NCBI RefSeq assembly: GCF_014831675.1
Contig: NZ_VJXY01000022.1
Location: forward strand, 1-64,000
Direction: 5' to 3'
Source: Komarekiella delphini-convector SJRDD-AB1
Lineage (GTDB): Bacteria > Cyanobacteriota > Cyanobacteriia > Cyanobacteriales > Nostocaceae
DNA: 64,000 nucleotides
Positions 1 through 9,242 of this stretch are shown in pieces (within the stretch, counting starts at the first letter, position 1; each line of letters opens with the position of its first letter). The translations under genes were made by a program, and so were the position numbers. Under the pieces are notes generated by a model. It made no database searches. It was given only the letters and a program-made list of their open reading frames with translations, and was not told the DNA's origin.

Positions 1-117
1 GCAGCCCCGTTAATTTTTGTGTTAACGTTTTATGCGGATTAATCGCTTATTGTCATCAACCTAAGAAACCTAGTCTTCAACTGGAGTGGCTCTTGCCTTC
101 TTATCTTTAACCCGAAC

Positions 118-999
118 TCAGGTTAACCATTGAATTGAATTTTCATCATTAGGCTGATTCCACCATTTCCAGTAAATTTTTTGTTCATCAATATCTTTAG
201 ATTGAGTAATATAAAGACCTGTAGAAAAGCAAAGTTCATTGGTAATTAATCCATAAAAAGGCGGATGCCATTTTTTTATTTCTAGATCATCACTTACACA
301 TTTTTTTGCCAATCTGTCGAAGGAGTAAGTAGTGATAGTACTTCTTGGCGAAGCCCTTCATAAAGATCACGAAATATCCTATGCGAAATTGGAACGTGTG
401 CAAGTTTATTGCGTAGTGAATTTATCGCTTTAAGCCTATCGAGCCTCTTAAGATCATTACCTTTAAAACCTTTTACTGATTCAATACGTTGCCAAGCAGT
501 GAGAAATGCTAAAGAAGGATTCTCATCAGGAACTTTTTCAAGGTAATCTTTGACACAAACGACAAATGAACATTCAAATTGCTCATCAAGCTTTAAAAAC
601 CAACTGAGAAAATCGAGCCATGCACCAATACTTCCACGAAGACAGCCTACATTATCTGAATCAAAATCAGGCTCACCAGCATCATCCTGTTTTATACCTG
701 TAACTAATGTTCGTAACTTATTCAATTGCTCGCTCATATTTGGTTGTTCTTGCCAAATAACTAAAAGCCGCGTAGCTAAAGCCGCACTGAGTGTTACTAC
801 CAGTGACTCCTCAATATGGATCAATCAATCGCCAAGTGTGTTCGTATATTGCTGTAGGGCTCTTAATTAGGCGACGGCGATAAGCTTCATAAGCATTCGC
901 GATAGGTGTCCACAGTTGATATTGAATCCCTTTTGCCATTAGAATCATTTCTCTTAAAACTACTCGGAACAGCTGCAAATCATCTCTAAGCTGGCTCAA
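118..999 (-). pseudogene. HEPN-like protein gene broken into three overlapping frames
   Basis: Three short minus-strand frames follow each other with 14-19 base overlaps: 999-811 (62 codons), 824-294 (about 176) and 312-118 (about 64). The second and third have only TTG as a possible start, just inside the previous frame, so separate genes are unlikely. One base shift near 820 and one extra A in the seven-A run at 301-307 would give a single protein of about 300 residues. The middle piece contains RNKLAH, which fits the R-x4-H motif of HEPN RNases and HEPN-like domains, in a helical, charged context. The family is not otherwise recognised. It is either a pseudogene or carries sequencing errors in homopolymers. 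The Phd/ParE pair lies upstream. Confidence 0.5.
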
Positions 1000-1170
1000 T
1001 AATTGCCCTTATGCACCAGCAAAGGAATAGCAGCAGTTCTTGCTGTAGTTATCCTTATATACCAATGCTTGACAAGTTCTAAAATATCTAGCTGAGTGGT
1101 AGTTGGCACTAGTGATAGGCTTCAAGATTAATCTTGTTTCAGTATTCCCACTTGTAAGCGACCAATAACA

Positions 1171-1500
1171 CTATTCTTCCTCATCTACTTCATCAGCTGT
1201 CAGGAGTGCTTGTGAACTATGGCGCACATAAAGCACATAAACAGTGTCTTCACGAATTGTGAACAAAATACGGTAGATATTTTTTGACTTGCCATAGAAA
1301 AGTTGACGCACTTCTTCAGAAAATACCTCATGTTCTAGAGCTAACGCACACCGACGAGGTTTTTCTTGAAGAGATGCAATAGTATCCATCAACCCTCTAA
1401 ACCACTGATCTGCATAAGTTGGGTTGTACTCTCTCAACCACAGGTATGCTGCCTCAATTTGAGCATCTACTGTCTTGGTTGTCCTAACTTGAAATGCCAT
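1171..1500 (-). CDS. ParE/RelE-family type II toxin
   Basis: A protein of about 109 residues with the ParE/RelE toxin layout: an N-terminal strand, two helices (residues about 10-45, with AAYLWLREYNP), then a beta sheet ending in YRILFTIREDTVYVLYVRH, which is the typical core of this fold. ParE members poison DNA gyrase and RelE members cut mRNA on the ribosome; the sequence alone does not decide which. The ATG at 1500 was chosen because it gives the normal family length and a 17-base overlap with the upstream antitoxin, typical of translational coupling. The open frame extends further upstream to 1533 but that would be unusual. The C-terminus is acidic (DEVDEEE). Confidence 0.85.
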   Translation of the reverse strand: MAFQVRTTKTVDAQIEAAYLWLREYNPTYADQWFRGLMDTIASLQEKPRRCALALEHEVFSEEVRQLFYGKSKNIYRILFTIREDTVYVLYVRHSSQALLTADEVDEEE

Positions 1501-1774
1501 ATTTCTTCTGCATTTCTTGTTCAAATTCCTCAACAGGCCTTGTTCTACCTGCCTCTACATCCTCCAATCCTTTTCTGATTCCCGCAATTGTTTCCAACTG
1601 TTCCAAAAGCTCTAGAAGTTTCTGGTAAGATTCAGCATCTTGAACAACTAGTTCTGCTTTGCCATTCACAGTTAACACCACGGGTTGTCCAGTCTCTTTC
1701 ATTTGCTGAATAAATTCAGAAGTATTGCGCTTGAAGCTTGAGAGGGAGTGAATATCTCGAACTATGTTCAGCAT
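1484..1774 (-). CDS. Phd/YefM-family antitoxin
   Basis: A 96-residue protein. The N-terminal 55 residues match the Phd/YefM DNA-binding antitoxin fold (IVRDIHSLSSFKRNT, then QMKETGQPVVLTVNGKAELVV, then DAESYQKLLEL). The C-terminal part is charged and helical and should wrap the toxin. It is expected to neutralise the ParE-like protein encoded directly downstream, with which it overlaps by 17 bases, and to repress the shared promoter. The promoter should lie in the AT-rich stretch 1775-1860. The gene order antitoxin then toxin is the standard one. The pair is probably complete. Confidence 0.88.
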   Translation of the reverse strand: MLNIVRDIHSLSSFKRNTSEFIQQMKETGQPVVLTVNGKAELVVQDAESYQKLLELLEQLETIAGIRKGLEDVEAGRTRPVEEFEQEMQKKYGISS

Positions 1775-1978
1775 GGCTTTGATTATGCATTAAATTTGCA
1801 CTAAATATAATGCTAACATTCAGATTATTTAATAATATCAGTAATATTTGACACATTCTACTTGTTACCATCAGCCATCCTACGCCTGCTCATCAGAACA
1901 ATTAATCACGGGATCGCTTGCTGTATTCTTCATGATTTGTTACAAAAGTACAAAGTACTTCTAGAAACGCAAAACCAC

Positions 1979-2773
1979 ATGTTCGGCGGACTTACTGGTT
2001 TAACAGATCCTAAAGGCACAGACTGGGGAGAGCGGATGCTCAACACAGTCGCTAGCCAAACGATTCGCCACCTGTTTACCCAAAGCGAGTCAGTAGAAGT
2101 CTTTGTGCGCTGCTATCCCTCCAGCAAACTGTTGCAAGGCAGCATTGATAGCTTCAAAATGAGCGGTCGTGGCTTAGTCATCCGTAGAGATTTTGCGGTA
2201 GAGGAGATGTCTTTTGAAACCGATGCGGTTGCTATTGATTTCGGCTCGGTTTTAAGGGGAAAACTAAGTCTCAAGCAATCGACCCAAGCGATCGCCCAGG
2301 TAATTCTATCAGAAGCAGGCATCAACCAGGCTTTTAATGCTGAACTGGTGAAAAAGCGCCTGCTGAATCTCTCTCTACCAGCCTTGACGGAATTATCTGG
2401 GGGTAATCCAGTCTCTTTTACGGAAGTCCAGGTAAAGTTATTGCCTGAAAATCGCTTACAGATTTCAGCAAAGGCAGATTTGAATAACGGAGAAATTGTA
2501 CCGCTAAGTATGATCCTAACTATAGGTATTGAAAGACGGCGGCGGGTTTCTTTCAAAGCTCCGAAAATTGAACTTGATGATGTTCCAGAAGCGAAAAAGG
2601 AAATTTCGCAGTCCTTGAGCGTGGTACTAGCAGAAATTTTAGATAATATGGTCGATTTGGATCGCTTTGACCTCGACGGAGTGAAAATGCGACTCAATCG
2701 ATTAGAAACTGAGGGTCAAAAATTAATTTTCAGTGGTTATGCGGAGATTGAGCGTATTCCAAATAGTGCTTAG
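1979..2773 (+). CDS. DUF2993 (LmeA-like) protein
   Basis: A 264-residue cyanobacterial DUF2993 protein, a family related to mycobacterial LmeA and thought to bind phospholipids. Recognisable parts are the start FGGLTGLTDPKGTDWGERML, the repeated beta-rich centre, and the C-terminal FSGYAEIERIP. No signal peptide is evident, so its location is uncertain. The frame is open back to 1862, but the preceding 39 codons look non-coding and the ATG at 1979 gives the usual family N-terminus. A clear inverted repeat with a T tail follows at 2837. The function is unknown in detail. Confidence 0.8.
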   Translation: MFGGLTGLTDPKGTDWGERMLNTVASQTIRHLFTQSESVEVFVRCYPSSKLLQGSIDSFKMSGRGLVIRRDFAVEEMSFETDAVAIDFGSVLRGKLSLKQSTQAIAQVILSEAGINQAFNAELVKKRLLNLSLPALTELSGGNPVSFTEVQVKLLPENRLQISAKADLNNGEIVPLSMILTIGIERRRRVSFKAPKIELDDVPEAKKEISQSLSVVLAEILDNMVDLDRFDLDGVKMRLNRLETEGQKLIFSGYAEIERIPNSA

Positions 2774-2836
2774 GACAATAATATTATGCAAAAGTACTAA
2801 GAAAAACTTTACTTTGCGTGAGCTATAAAACAAATT

Positions 2837-2872
2837 AAATGCCGCCTAGATCTTTCTAAGCGGCATTTTGAT
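2837..2872. terminator. Rho-independent terminator, probably bidirectional
   Basis: The arms AAATGCCGCCTAGA and TCTAAGCGGCATTT pair over 14 positions with one mismatch around a 4-base loop, followed by TTTTG. It sits between the DUF2993 gene and the convergent ugd gene and could serve both. Confidence 0.75.
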
Positions 2873-2928
2873 TAGTTGAATATTGAATTAAAAATCAAAA
2901 GTCTGGTGATTTTTTAATTCCTAATTCT

Positions 2929-4320
2929 CTATCTTCCCACGCCTACATATTGGAATCCGGCACGCACCATTGTTTCGGGATCGAGGAAGTTACGTCCGTC
3001 GATAATTACGGGATGGCTCATCAATTGGGCCATCTTGACATAATCAAGAGTGCTGAACTGTTGCCATTCAGTCACAAGTACCAAAGCATCACAACCGTCA
3101 GCAAGTCTTTCAGCATCGGTTTCTACTAGCACACCCGAAAGACCATGACGCAGACCTGTTTGGGAAACAATTGGATCGTAGGCTTTAACTTTAGCTCCTA
3201 GTCGGTTGAGTTGCTCAATCAGGTTAAGTGCTGGAGCATCGCGTAAATCGTCAGTATCAGGCTTGAAGGTCAGGCCAAGTAACCCGACTGTTTTACCTTT
3301 GAGGATTTTCAGAACTTGCTGAAGTTTTTCTAGAGCAATTAGGCGCTGGCGTTCATTGACACTGACGGCGGCTTTCATAATTTGGGCTTCATAGCCATAG
3401 TCATCAGCAGTATGAATAAGGGCGGCGACATCTTTGGGGAAACATGAACCACCCCAGCCGATGCCAGCTTGTAAGAATTTGTTACCAATACGGGAGTCTA
3501 GACCGATGCCTTTTGCTACTTGAGTGACATCAGCACCGACGCGATCGCAAATATTCGCAACTTCGTTGATAAAACTAATCTTAGTTGCCAAAAAAGCATT
3601 AGCAGCGTATTTGATCATTTCCGCCGAGCTGAGATCTGTTGTCAGAATTGGGACAGCAGGTAAAGATTTGTCATTGGCGTACTGACGCTCCACAATTGGG
3701 GCATATAGTTCTTGCATTAAAGCGATCGCTCTTTGGCTATTGCCGCCTAGTACAATGCGATCGGGGTTAAAAGTGTCGTACACTGCCGAACCTTCGCGCA
3801 AAAACTCTGGATTGCTGACTACATCAAACTGGGCTGCAATTTCAGGCAATTTTTCATCACTCAATACTCCACCTGCGGGTACTAGTGTTTTCTGGCGTTC
3901 AGCGATGCCATCCAAAACAATCATCCGCACCCAGTCACCTGAACCAATGGGCACAGTAGATTTATTCACGATTACCTTGTAACCACCGTTCAGATTTACC
4001 CCAATACCACGAGCTACAGCTTCGACATAACGGGTATCACTTTCACCAGTGGGCAAAGGTGGTGTTCCCACAGCAATAAACAAGATTTCCCCGTGGGCGA
4101 CTCCGGCGGCGATATCAGTAGTGAACTCAATCTTCCCAGATTGAATCGCTGACTGCATAATTTCCGAGAGTCCCGGCTCGAAAATTGGGGACTGCCCAGA
4201 CTTCATTAACTTGACTTTTTCTTCGTTATTATCTACGCAAATTACATCATGCCCGATATGAGCCAAGCAAGCGCCTGTTACCAAACCAACGTAACCAGTA
4301 CCAATTACGCAAACACGCAT
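2929..4320 (-). CDS. ugd: UDP-glucose 6-dehydrogenase
   Basis: A 463-residue NAD-dependent enzyme that oxidises UDP-glucose to UDP-glucuronate for surface polysaccharides. The N-terminal Rossmann motif is GTGYVGLVTG (residues 7-16). The middle domain contains the catalytic cysteine in GWGGSCFPKD (about residue 290), and the C-terminal domain has GLTFKPDTDDLRDAP, a UDP-binding hallmark. Length and motifs are normal. It lies 139 bases downstream of the UDP-glucuronate decarboxylase gene on the same strand, so the two consecutive enzymes of the UDP-xylose route are probably co-transcribed. Confidence 0.95.
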   Translation of the reverse strand: MRVCVIGTGYVGLVTGACLAHIGHDVICVDNNEEKVKLMKSGQSPIFEPGLSEIMQSAIQSGKIEFTTDIAAGVAHGEILFIAVGTPPLPTGESDTRYVEAVARGIGVNLNGGYKVIVNKSTVPIGSGDWVRMIVLDGIAERQKTLVPAGGVLSDEKLPEIAAQFDVVSNPEFLREGSAVYDTFNPDRIVLGGNSQRAIALMQELYAPIVERQYANDKSLPAVPILTTDLSSAEMIKYAANAFLATKISFINEVANICDRVGADVTQVAKGIGLDSRIGNKFLQAGIGWGGSCFPKDVAALIHTADDYGYEAQIMKAAVSVNERQRLIALEKLQQVLKILKGKTVGLLGLTFKPDTDDLRDAPALNLIEQLNRLGAKVKAYDPIVSQTGLRHGLSGVLVETDAERLADGCDALVLVTEWQQFSTLDYVKMAQLMSHPVIIDGRNFLDPETMVRAGFQYVGVGR

Positions 4321-4459
4321 TTTATTTAACTCCTCGCTTTTTTGGGGTTAGTCTTCAAAAAAAAGTTGTCAATATTAAACCTGCAACTGCCGAGAAACCC
4401 GGCTATCAAAGTACGAGCTAAAGATAGGATTTAGCTTGCACGAAAGTTATGAGCGACGC

Positions 4460-5392
4460 TCAATCGCTCTTGATGCGATCGCGGAAATCTTCTACTGTCA
4501 GTTTTAACCCCTCTTGCAGAGGAATGGTTGGTTCCCAATTTAACAAGGTTTTAGCCTTTGTAATATCGGGACGGCGACGACGTGGATCATCAGAAGGCAG
4601 TTGCTCAAACTTAATTTCTGCATTTGGATTCACAAGATTTTGCACTGCCTGCGCTAGTTCTAGAATGGTATATTCATCAGGATTACCCAGATTCACTGGG
4701 CCTACGTAGTCACCATTCATCAACCGCATCAGTCCTTCTACTAGGTCAGAAACGTAGCAGAAACTACGGGTTTGTGTACCTTCACCGTACACAGTTAAAG
4801 GAATACCCTGTAAAGCTTGAACTATAAAATTGCTCACTACACGACCATCGTTTTCAAACATCCGAGGGCCGTAGGTATTGAAAATCCTGGCGACCCGAAT
4901 CTCAACTTTATTTTGTCTGTAGTAGTCAAATGACAAAGTCTCAGCAATTCGTTTGCCTTCGTCATAACACGAACGCAGCCCAATGGGATTGACGCTACCC
5001 CTATAGTCTTCGGTTTGGGGATGAACTTCTGGGTCTCCGTACACTTCACTTGTGGAAGCCAATAAAAATCTAGCTTTCACACGCTTGGCTAACCCCAGCA
5101 TATTCAGCGTTCCCATCACGTTAGTTTTAACGGTTTTAACTGGGTTGTACTGGTAATGTACTGGAGAAGCAGGACAAGCCAAATGATAAATTTGATCCAC
5201 CTCTAGCCGAATTGGTTCGGTAATGTCGTGGCGAATAAGTTCAAAGTACGGATGATTTAGCCATTTAAGGATATTGCGCTTATGACCCGTGTAGAAATTA
5301 TCCAAGCATATTACTTCATGCCCATCGGTTATTAGTCGGTCGATGAGATGGGAACCAATAAACCCAGCACCGCCCGTCACCAAAATTCTCAT
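4460..5392 (-). CDS. UDP-glucuronate decarboxylase (UDP-xylose synthase)
   Basis: A 310-residue short-chain dehydrogenase/reductase. [10 protein letters not shown] (residues 7-16) is the NAD-binding loop, [14 protein letters not shown] carries the catalytic Ser/Thr, and the YDEGK segment gives the Tyr-x3-Lys pair. The overall pattern ([30 protein letters not shown]) matches UXS enzymes that turn UDP-glucuronate into UDP-xylose. Its substrate is the product of the ugd gene just downstream. The 390 bases upstream hold no gene and should contain the promoter. Confidence 0.93.
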   Translation of the reverse strand: MRILVTGGAGFIGSHLIDRLITDGHEVICLDNFYTGHKRNILKWLNHPYFELIRHDITEPIRLEVDQIYHLACPASPVHYQYNPVKTVKTNVMGTLNMLGLAKRVKARFLLASTSEVYGDPEVHPQTEDYRGSVNPIGLRSCYDEGKRIAETLSFDYYRQNKVEIRVARIFNTYGPRMFENDGRVVSNFIVQALQGIPLTVYGEGTQTRSFCYVSDLVEGLMRLMNGDYVGPVNLGNPDEYTILELAQAVQNLVNPNAEIKFEQLPSDDPRRRRPDITKAKTLLNWEPTIPLQEGLKLTVEDFRDRIKSD

Positions 5393-5780
5393 AGTTTCCC
5401 AGTTACTTACGGATATTTGATTCAGCTATTGCACTTGTTTTTAGATTACCCAGATTAGATGCAAAAATACAGGACAAAAAGGGCTAACTAAAAGGGATTT
5501 TTGGACTTACCAATTTTCCTACGTATGCAATTTTGTTATATTTGTACTAGCTTGCTGAGCAATTCAATTAGCAAAATAACAAACATCTTCTAAAAATTGT
5601 CAGTTTTTTACCTAGAATTCATCAAATCTTCAACAAGATAAAGTGTTTTTAGGGGTATCTACGGTAGTTTTTAATTGGATACAACAACCCACTAATAAAA
5701 ATAGGGAAAATTCAATATTCAATCTTCAAAATTACTCATACAGATGTGGCTACGAGAAAATACTTAAGTAGATATCTTTT
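5393..5780. other. Gene-free spacer
   Basis: This is an AT-rich gap between the divergently placed upstream region of the UDP-xylose synthase gene and the end of the antiporter gene. No open frame, tRNA or strong hairpin was seen. Promoter elements for the UXS-ugd pair are expected near its left end but are not clear by eye. Confidence 0.6.
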
Positions 5781-7916
5781 TTAGATAGCAGATGTAGTGC
5801 TGGGAACCCCAGCGGGCATAACTACTGTTTGAGTGCGTTGTGGCTCTCCGAGCATGACAATTGAACAGGTGAGCTGGCTAGCCAATTGAGTTGTGACATC
5901 GCTAATGGCTAACCCTCCAGGACTTGTACGATTACGTATAAAAGGCAAAACTACCAAATCATATAATCGTGCTGCCTGCAAAATCGCTTGGGCAACATTT
6001 TCATGAGCGATAATTTGAATTTCTGGGGAATTTTGCACAGCCAATTTAGACACCAATAGCGAAAGATGCGATCGCTTGGCAGCAATTTTACTGGAACTAG
6101 TGCGGCGATCGCACACATTTAATACAGTAACTTGAGCTTGATTTGCTTCTGCCAGCATTTGGGCAAATTGCACAGGGTGTAATGTCGGTGCGATTAAATT
6201 TTCTACTGGGACTAAAATGCGCTGAATTTTTTTCGGTGATTCCATTAGACGTGTCACTGCCACCGGGCAATGGGATGCCCAAAGAACACCATCAATAACA
6301 TTGCCAAATAAACGCGCTCTCAATCCAGTACGTTTACCCCAACCCATCACAATTAAACTAGCTTTTTGTTCGCGGGCAGCTCTGCTAATTCCCTGAGCAA
6401 AGGCATCATCAATCCGTAGCAATGGTTCTACTTCTACACCCAATACTCGGCTTTGTGCCGTGGCTTTTGTCAGTAATCGTTCACTTCGTTGCAGAGACGC
6501 TTCTAACTGCGGTGCATCCATGTGAGCAGCAGCGGTAGCGATCGCTAATGGTACAATTGTGCCATTTGTCTGACGCGCTAATAATGCCGCCATTTCAATC
6601 AAATACTGTTGCGTCTGAGGATTATAGAGCGGTACGACTATAGTAAAAGCACTGTTTATTTCTTGTGTATTCTGTTCAGGTAATGTTGTTGACGCTGGTT
6701 TCTCAGCTGATGGAGAAATTAAACCAACAGCTATTCGACTAGTAATCAAGGGCCCTAAAGTTGATGTAACAAGCATTAAGATAATTACGCTATGTAATAC
6801 TTCTATTGGAAGCAACCCAGCCCGATATCCTACTAACGTTGCTGCTAACGTTGTGCTAACCTGGGGAACTGACAACGACCACATCGTTAGCATTTCTTGC
6901 CAGTTATAGCGGTAAAGCAATTTTGTCAAAAAAGCTGCTATAAATTTACTGGCAATCAAACCAACTACAATTAACAGCGTTAACTTCAGTGTGTCTAAGC
7001 TGTTCATCAAGGTAGGTAGATTGATCAGCAGGCCAAGGTCAACAAAAAAAATAGGGATGAACAGTACACTGCCGACAAATACCACCTTTTCTTTGACTAA
7101 TCCTTCACCCACAGCTTCATTAACCGCCAAACCCGCTAAAAAAGCACCAACAATTTTGTCTACCCCAATTAATTGAGCTCCCACAGCGGCGAGAAACACA
7201 GAAAGCAACACAAATAAAAACTTATTTCCTTCATCGTCTCCAGACCGCCGGAAAAATTCTTTGCCTGCCCAATCAAAGCCCACCAAAACGGCAACGGAGT
7301 AAATAGTCAACCAACCCGATAAGGTGAGTAGCTTAGCAAAGCTAAATGTCCCAGCCTGAGCGAAGGCTACACAAATGGCTAATACCAGTACTGCGCCAAC
7401 GTCTGTAAAAATCGTAGCTCCAATTGTGACAGTGACGGCTTCATTGTTTACCACTCCCAGGCGACTGATAATGGGATATGCCAAAAGGGTATAGGAAGTA
7501 AATAAAGAGCCAATTAATATTGAAGTATTCCAACCAAAGCCAAATATATGCCCTACTAAAGTTCCCAACACCAGGGGTATACTAAAGGTCAAACCACCAA
7601 ACCCGAAGGCACGACTTTTCCGGCGACGGAACTGCTCTATATCAATTTCTAGCCCAGCTACAAATAGTAAATAAACTAATCCAATTTCTGATAGTAGGTT
7701 AATCATCGGCGAGTTGGACTCGAAGAGATTCCAGCCTGAAGAACCAAGTACTAGTCCAGAAAAAACTAAACCCACTAATCCTGGTAGTCTTAGCCGTTCA
7801 AATAGGATAGGTACGATTAAGATAACCACCAGTAAAATAGCAAAGGGAACAATCGGTTCCTTGCCCAGAACTTGGGAAGTTGGTTCCAGAGCAAGAACTT
7901 GTAATATCAGTTCCAT
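5781..7916 (-). CDS. CPA2 Na+(K+)/H+ antiporter with tandem USP domains
   Basis: A 711-residue membrane protein. Residues about 20-410 form the 12-13 transmembrane sodium/proton exchanger domain of the CPA2 (KefB/NhaS-like) family, with a conserved intramembrane acidic stretch around FTDVGAVLVLAI and GLEIDIEQFRRRK. Two universal stress protein domains follow: about 425-565, with the nucleotide-loop style SLIVMGWGKRTGLRARLFGNV, and about 570-690, ending DLVVLPFIRNRTSPGGLAISDV. Such fusions occur in cyanobacteria and may link ion export to nucleotide or stress sensing. The exact cation is not predictable. It seems monocistronic. Confidence 0.88.
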   Translation of the reverse strand: MELILQVLALEPTSQVLGKEPIVPFAILLVVILIVPILFERLRLPGLVGLVFSGLVLGSSGWNLFESNSPMINLLSEIGLVYLLFVAGLEIDIEQFRRRKSRAFGFGGLTFSIPLVLGTLVGHIFGFGWNTSILIGSLFTSYTLLAYPIISRLGVVNNEAVTVTIGATIFTDVGAVLVLAICVAFAQAGTFSFAKLLTLSGWLTIYSVAVLVGFDWAGKEFFRRSGDDEGNKFLFVLLSVFLAAVGAQLIGVDKIVGAFLAGLAVNEAVGEGLVKEKVVFVGSVLFIPIFFVDLGLLINLPTLMNSLDTLKLTLLIVVGLIASKFIAAFLTKLLYRYNWQEMLTMWSLSVPQVSTTLAATLVGYRAGLLPIEVLHSVIILMLVTSTLGPLITSRIAVGLISPSAEKPASTTLPEQNTQEINSAFTIVVPLYNPQTQQYLIEMAALLARQTNGTIVPLAIATAAAHMDAPQLEASLQRSERLLTKATAQSRVLGVEVEPLLRIDDAFAQGISRAAREQKASLIVMGWGKRTGLRARLFGNVIDGVLWASHCPVAVTRLMESPKKIQRILVPVENLIAPTLHPVQFAQMLAEANQAQVTVLNVCDRRTSSSKIAAKRSHLSLLVSKLAVQNSPEIQIIAHENVAQAILQAARLYDLVVLPFIRNRTSPGGLAISDVTTQLASQLTCSIVMLGEPQRTQTVVMPAGVPSTTSAI

Positions 7917-8059
7917 AAGTAGCGGTTGAAGGAGCTATTGTAAAGCTGCGATTACCTTTAAAGCGATCGCCTAATTGATATAAATGTAGAAGCTGCTCTG
8001 ACAAAAAATAAAAAAAGCCTAATTTACACTACATAGGCAATTGTCGAAGAACTAACTAC

Positions 8060-8716
8060 CTATGGGTGGATTTGACTCAAAATGAACCGCAAGCGATCGT
8101 AGTCGTCTTTGAGCAGCACACTCAGAGTACGTCCAGCTTTAATTAGCCATTGTCGATCTGCTTTACGTAACTGATAAACTTCTCGAATGGCAGCTGCCGT
8201 TAAAGACTCTAGTGGCGCACCGTTGATACAAAGTAATGTCCGCAAAAAATCTAGTTCTTCAGTAAATTTAATGATCGCTTCTGGTTCACACTGATAGACG
8301 GCTTGATGAATTTGCGGTGGACGAGGTGGTAGATACTGATAGACCCTTTGGTGATAACTCTTAGTATAAGAAAGCTGCTCAAATCCCACGATCGCTGCAC
8401 GGAATTCCGTTCTGAGCATGGCAAATATCTGGGGTTGTTCCTCGCGTAAATCCTGCAATGATAACCCCAAAGCTCTGGCTCGGTGTACAGAATCTATAGG
8501 CATAGTCGTAGCATAATATACTATGCCGTAAACCTGATTGCCGGATTCTTCATCCACAGAACAGACCCAACTACCAAAAGGTGGCATGGATGGAAAACTT
8601 AGATCTTCCGGTTCCAAACATTGTGCGAGAAATTCGGTAGTAGTAGTCTCGATCACCTCCGCAATATGGTTAGGGTGGCGATCGCCTCTGTCAAACTGTG
8701 GTAGGGGAAGGCGCAT
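8060..8716 (-). CDS. HAS-barrel domain protein
   Basis: A 218-residue soluble protein. The N-terminal 100 residues (RGDRHPNHIAEVIETTTTEF, then FGSWVCSVDE, then VYGIVYYATT) resemble the HAS-barrel found at the N-terminus of HerA-type ATPases, and here occur without an ATPase, as in other cyanobacteria. The C-terminal half is helical. The ATG at 8716 is preferred over a TTG nine bases upstream. It lies downstream of ndhS on the same strand, separated by a heptamer-repeat hairpin. The function is unknown. Confidence 0.7.
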   Translation of the reverse strand: MRLPLPQFDRGDRHPNHIAEVIETTTTEFLAQCLEPEDLSFPSMPPFGSWVCSVDEESGNQVYGIVYYATTMPIDSVHRARALGLSLQDLREEQPQIFAMLRTEFRAAIVGFEQLSYTKSYHQRVYQYLPPRPPQIHQAVYQCEPEAIIKFTEELDFLRTLLCINGAPLESLTAAAIREVYQLRKADRQWLIKAGRTLSVLLKDDYDRLRFILSQIHP

Positions 8717-8732
8717 AATAGTCAAAAGTCAA

Positions 8733-8793
8733 TGATCATTCGTTATTCGTCATTTGTCCTTGCCAAATGACAAATGACAAAGGACAAATGACT
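8733..8793. repeat. Heptamer repeat array with hairpin potential
   Basis: Copies of GTCATTTGTC and its complement ACAAATGAC face each other around CTTGCC, and the right side repeats the unit (AAATGACAAATGACAAAGG). This is the short tandem repeat class common in Nostoc intergenic DNA. It sits between ndhS and the HAS-barrel gene and could form a hairpin in the transcript. Confidence 0.85.
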
Positions 8794-8796
8794 AAC

Positions 8797-8994
8797 TTAT
8801 TTCGCTTTTTTACGTCCGGCTGTAGTTTCTACAAGTTCCAACTCAGCTAGGCGGAAGGTAATTAATTTATCCCAATTACCACCTTCAAACAGCACGGCTA
8901 CCTTGCCATCACTTACCCGTTGCACGAGTCCTTCATAGCGATAATAGGTATCTGCGGGATTTTTGACACGAACAGTTGCTCCAGGCAGGATCAT
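8797..8994 (-). CDS. ndhS: NAD(P)H-quinone oxidoreductase (NDH-1) subunit S
   Basis: A 65-residue SH3-like protein ([20 protein letters not shown], then [11 protein letters not shown]). This matches cyanobacterial NdhS, the small peripheral subunit that helps ferredoxin dock to the thylakoid NDH-1 complex in cyclic electron flow. Its length fits the family. There are no other ndh genes nearby, which is usual. The ATG start is unambiguous. A Lys/Arg-rich tail ends the protein. Confidence 0.85.
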   Translation of the reverse strand: MILPGATVRVKNPADTYYRYEGLVQRVSDGKVAVLFEGGNWDKLITFRLAELELVETTAGRKKAK

Positions 8995-9082
8995 GATTTT
9001 TAGCCTCGCTTGTTTCCTGTTATTAGCTTAATACTTGTCATTAGCCATTAGTCTTTTATCTTTGGTTCTTATCAAATGAACG

Positions 9083-9232
9083 CCAGTTGCTACAACGGGG
9101 AGGCAGCCGCGTGGGCGGTGAGTGCAGCCACACGTGCGGCTCTGCCGCCGAGTGGACTGCCGAACCCGGAGGGGTTTCCCGACTTGAGCGGACTGCCGTG
9201 GGAACCCCCGCAACGCACTGGCTCCCAATGAC
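9083..9232. repeat. GC-rich dispersed repeat
   Basis: A GC-rich block in an AT-rich spacer, with motifs such as GTGGGCGG, GGGTTTCCCGACTTGAG and GGACTGCCG. Closely related motifs recur at 61050-61380, for example GGGTTTCCCGACTTGAG, and similar blocks occur at 14100-14310 and 54700-54830. The frames on both strands are repeat artefacts with no start signals. Confidence 0.75.
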
Positions 9233-9242
9233 TAAGGACGAA

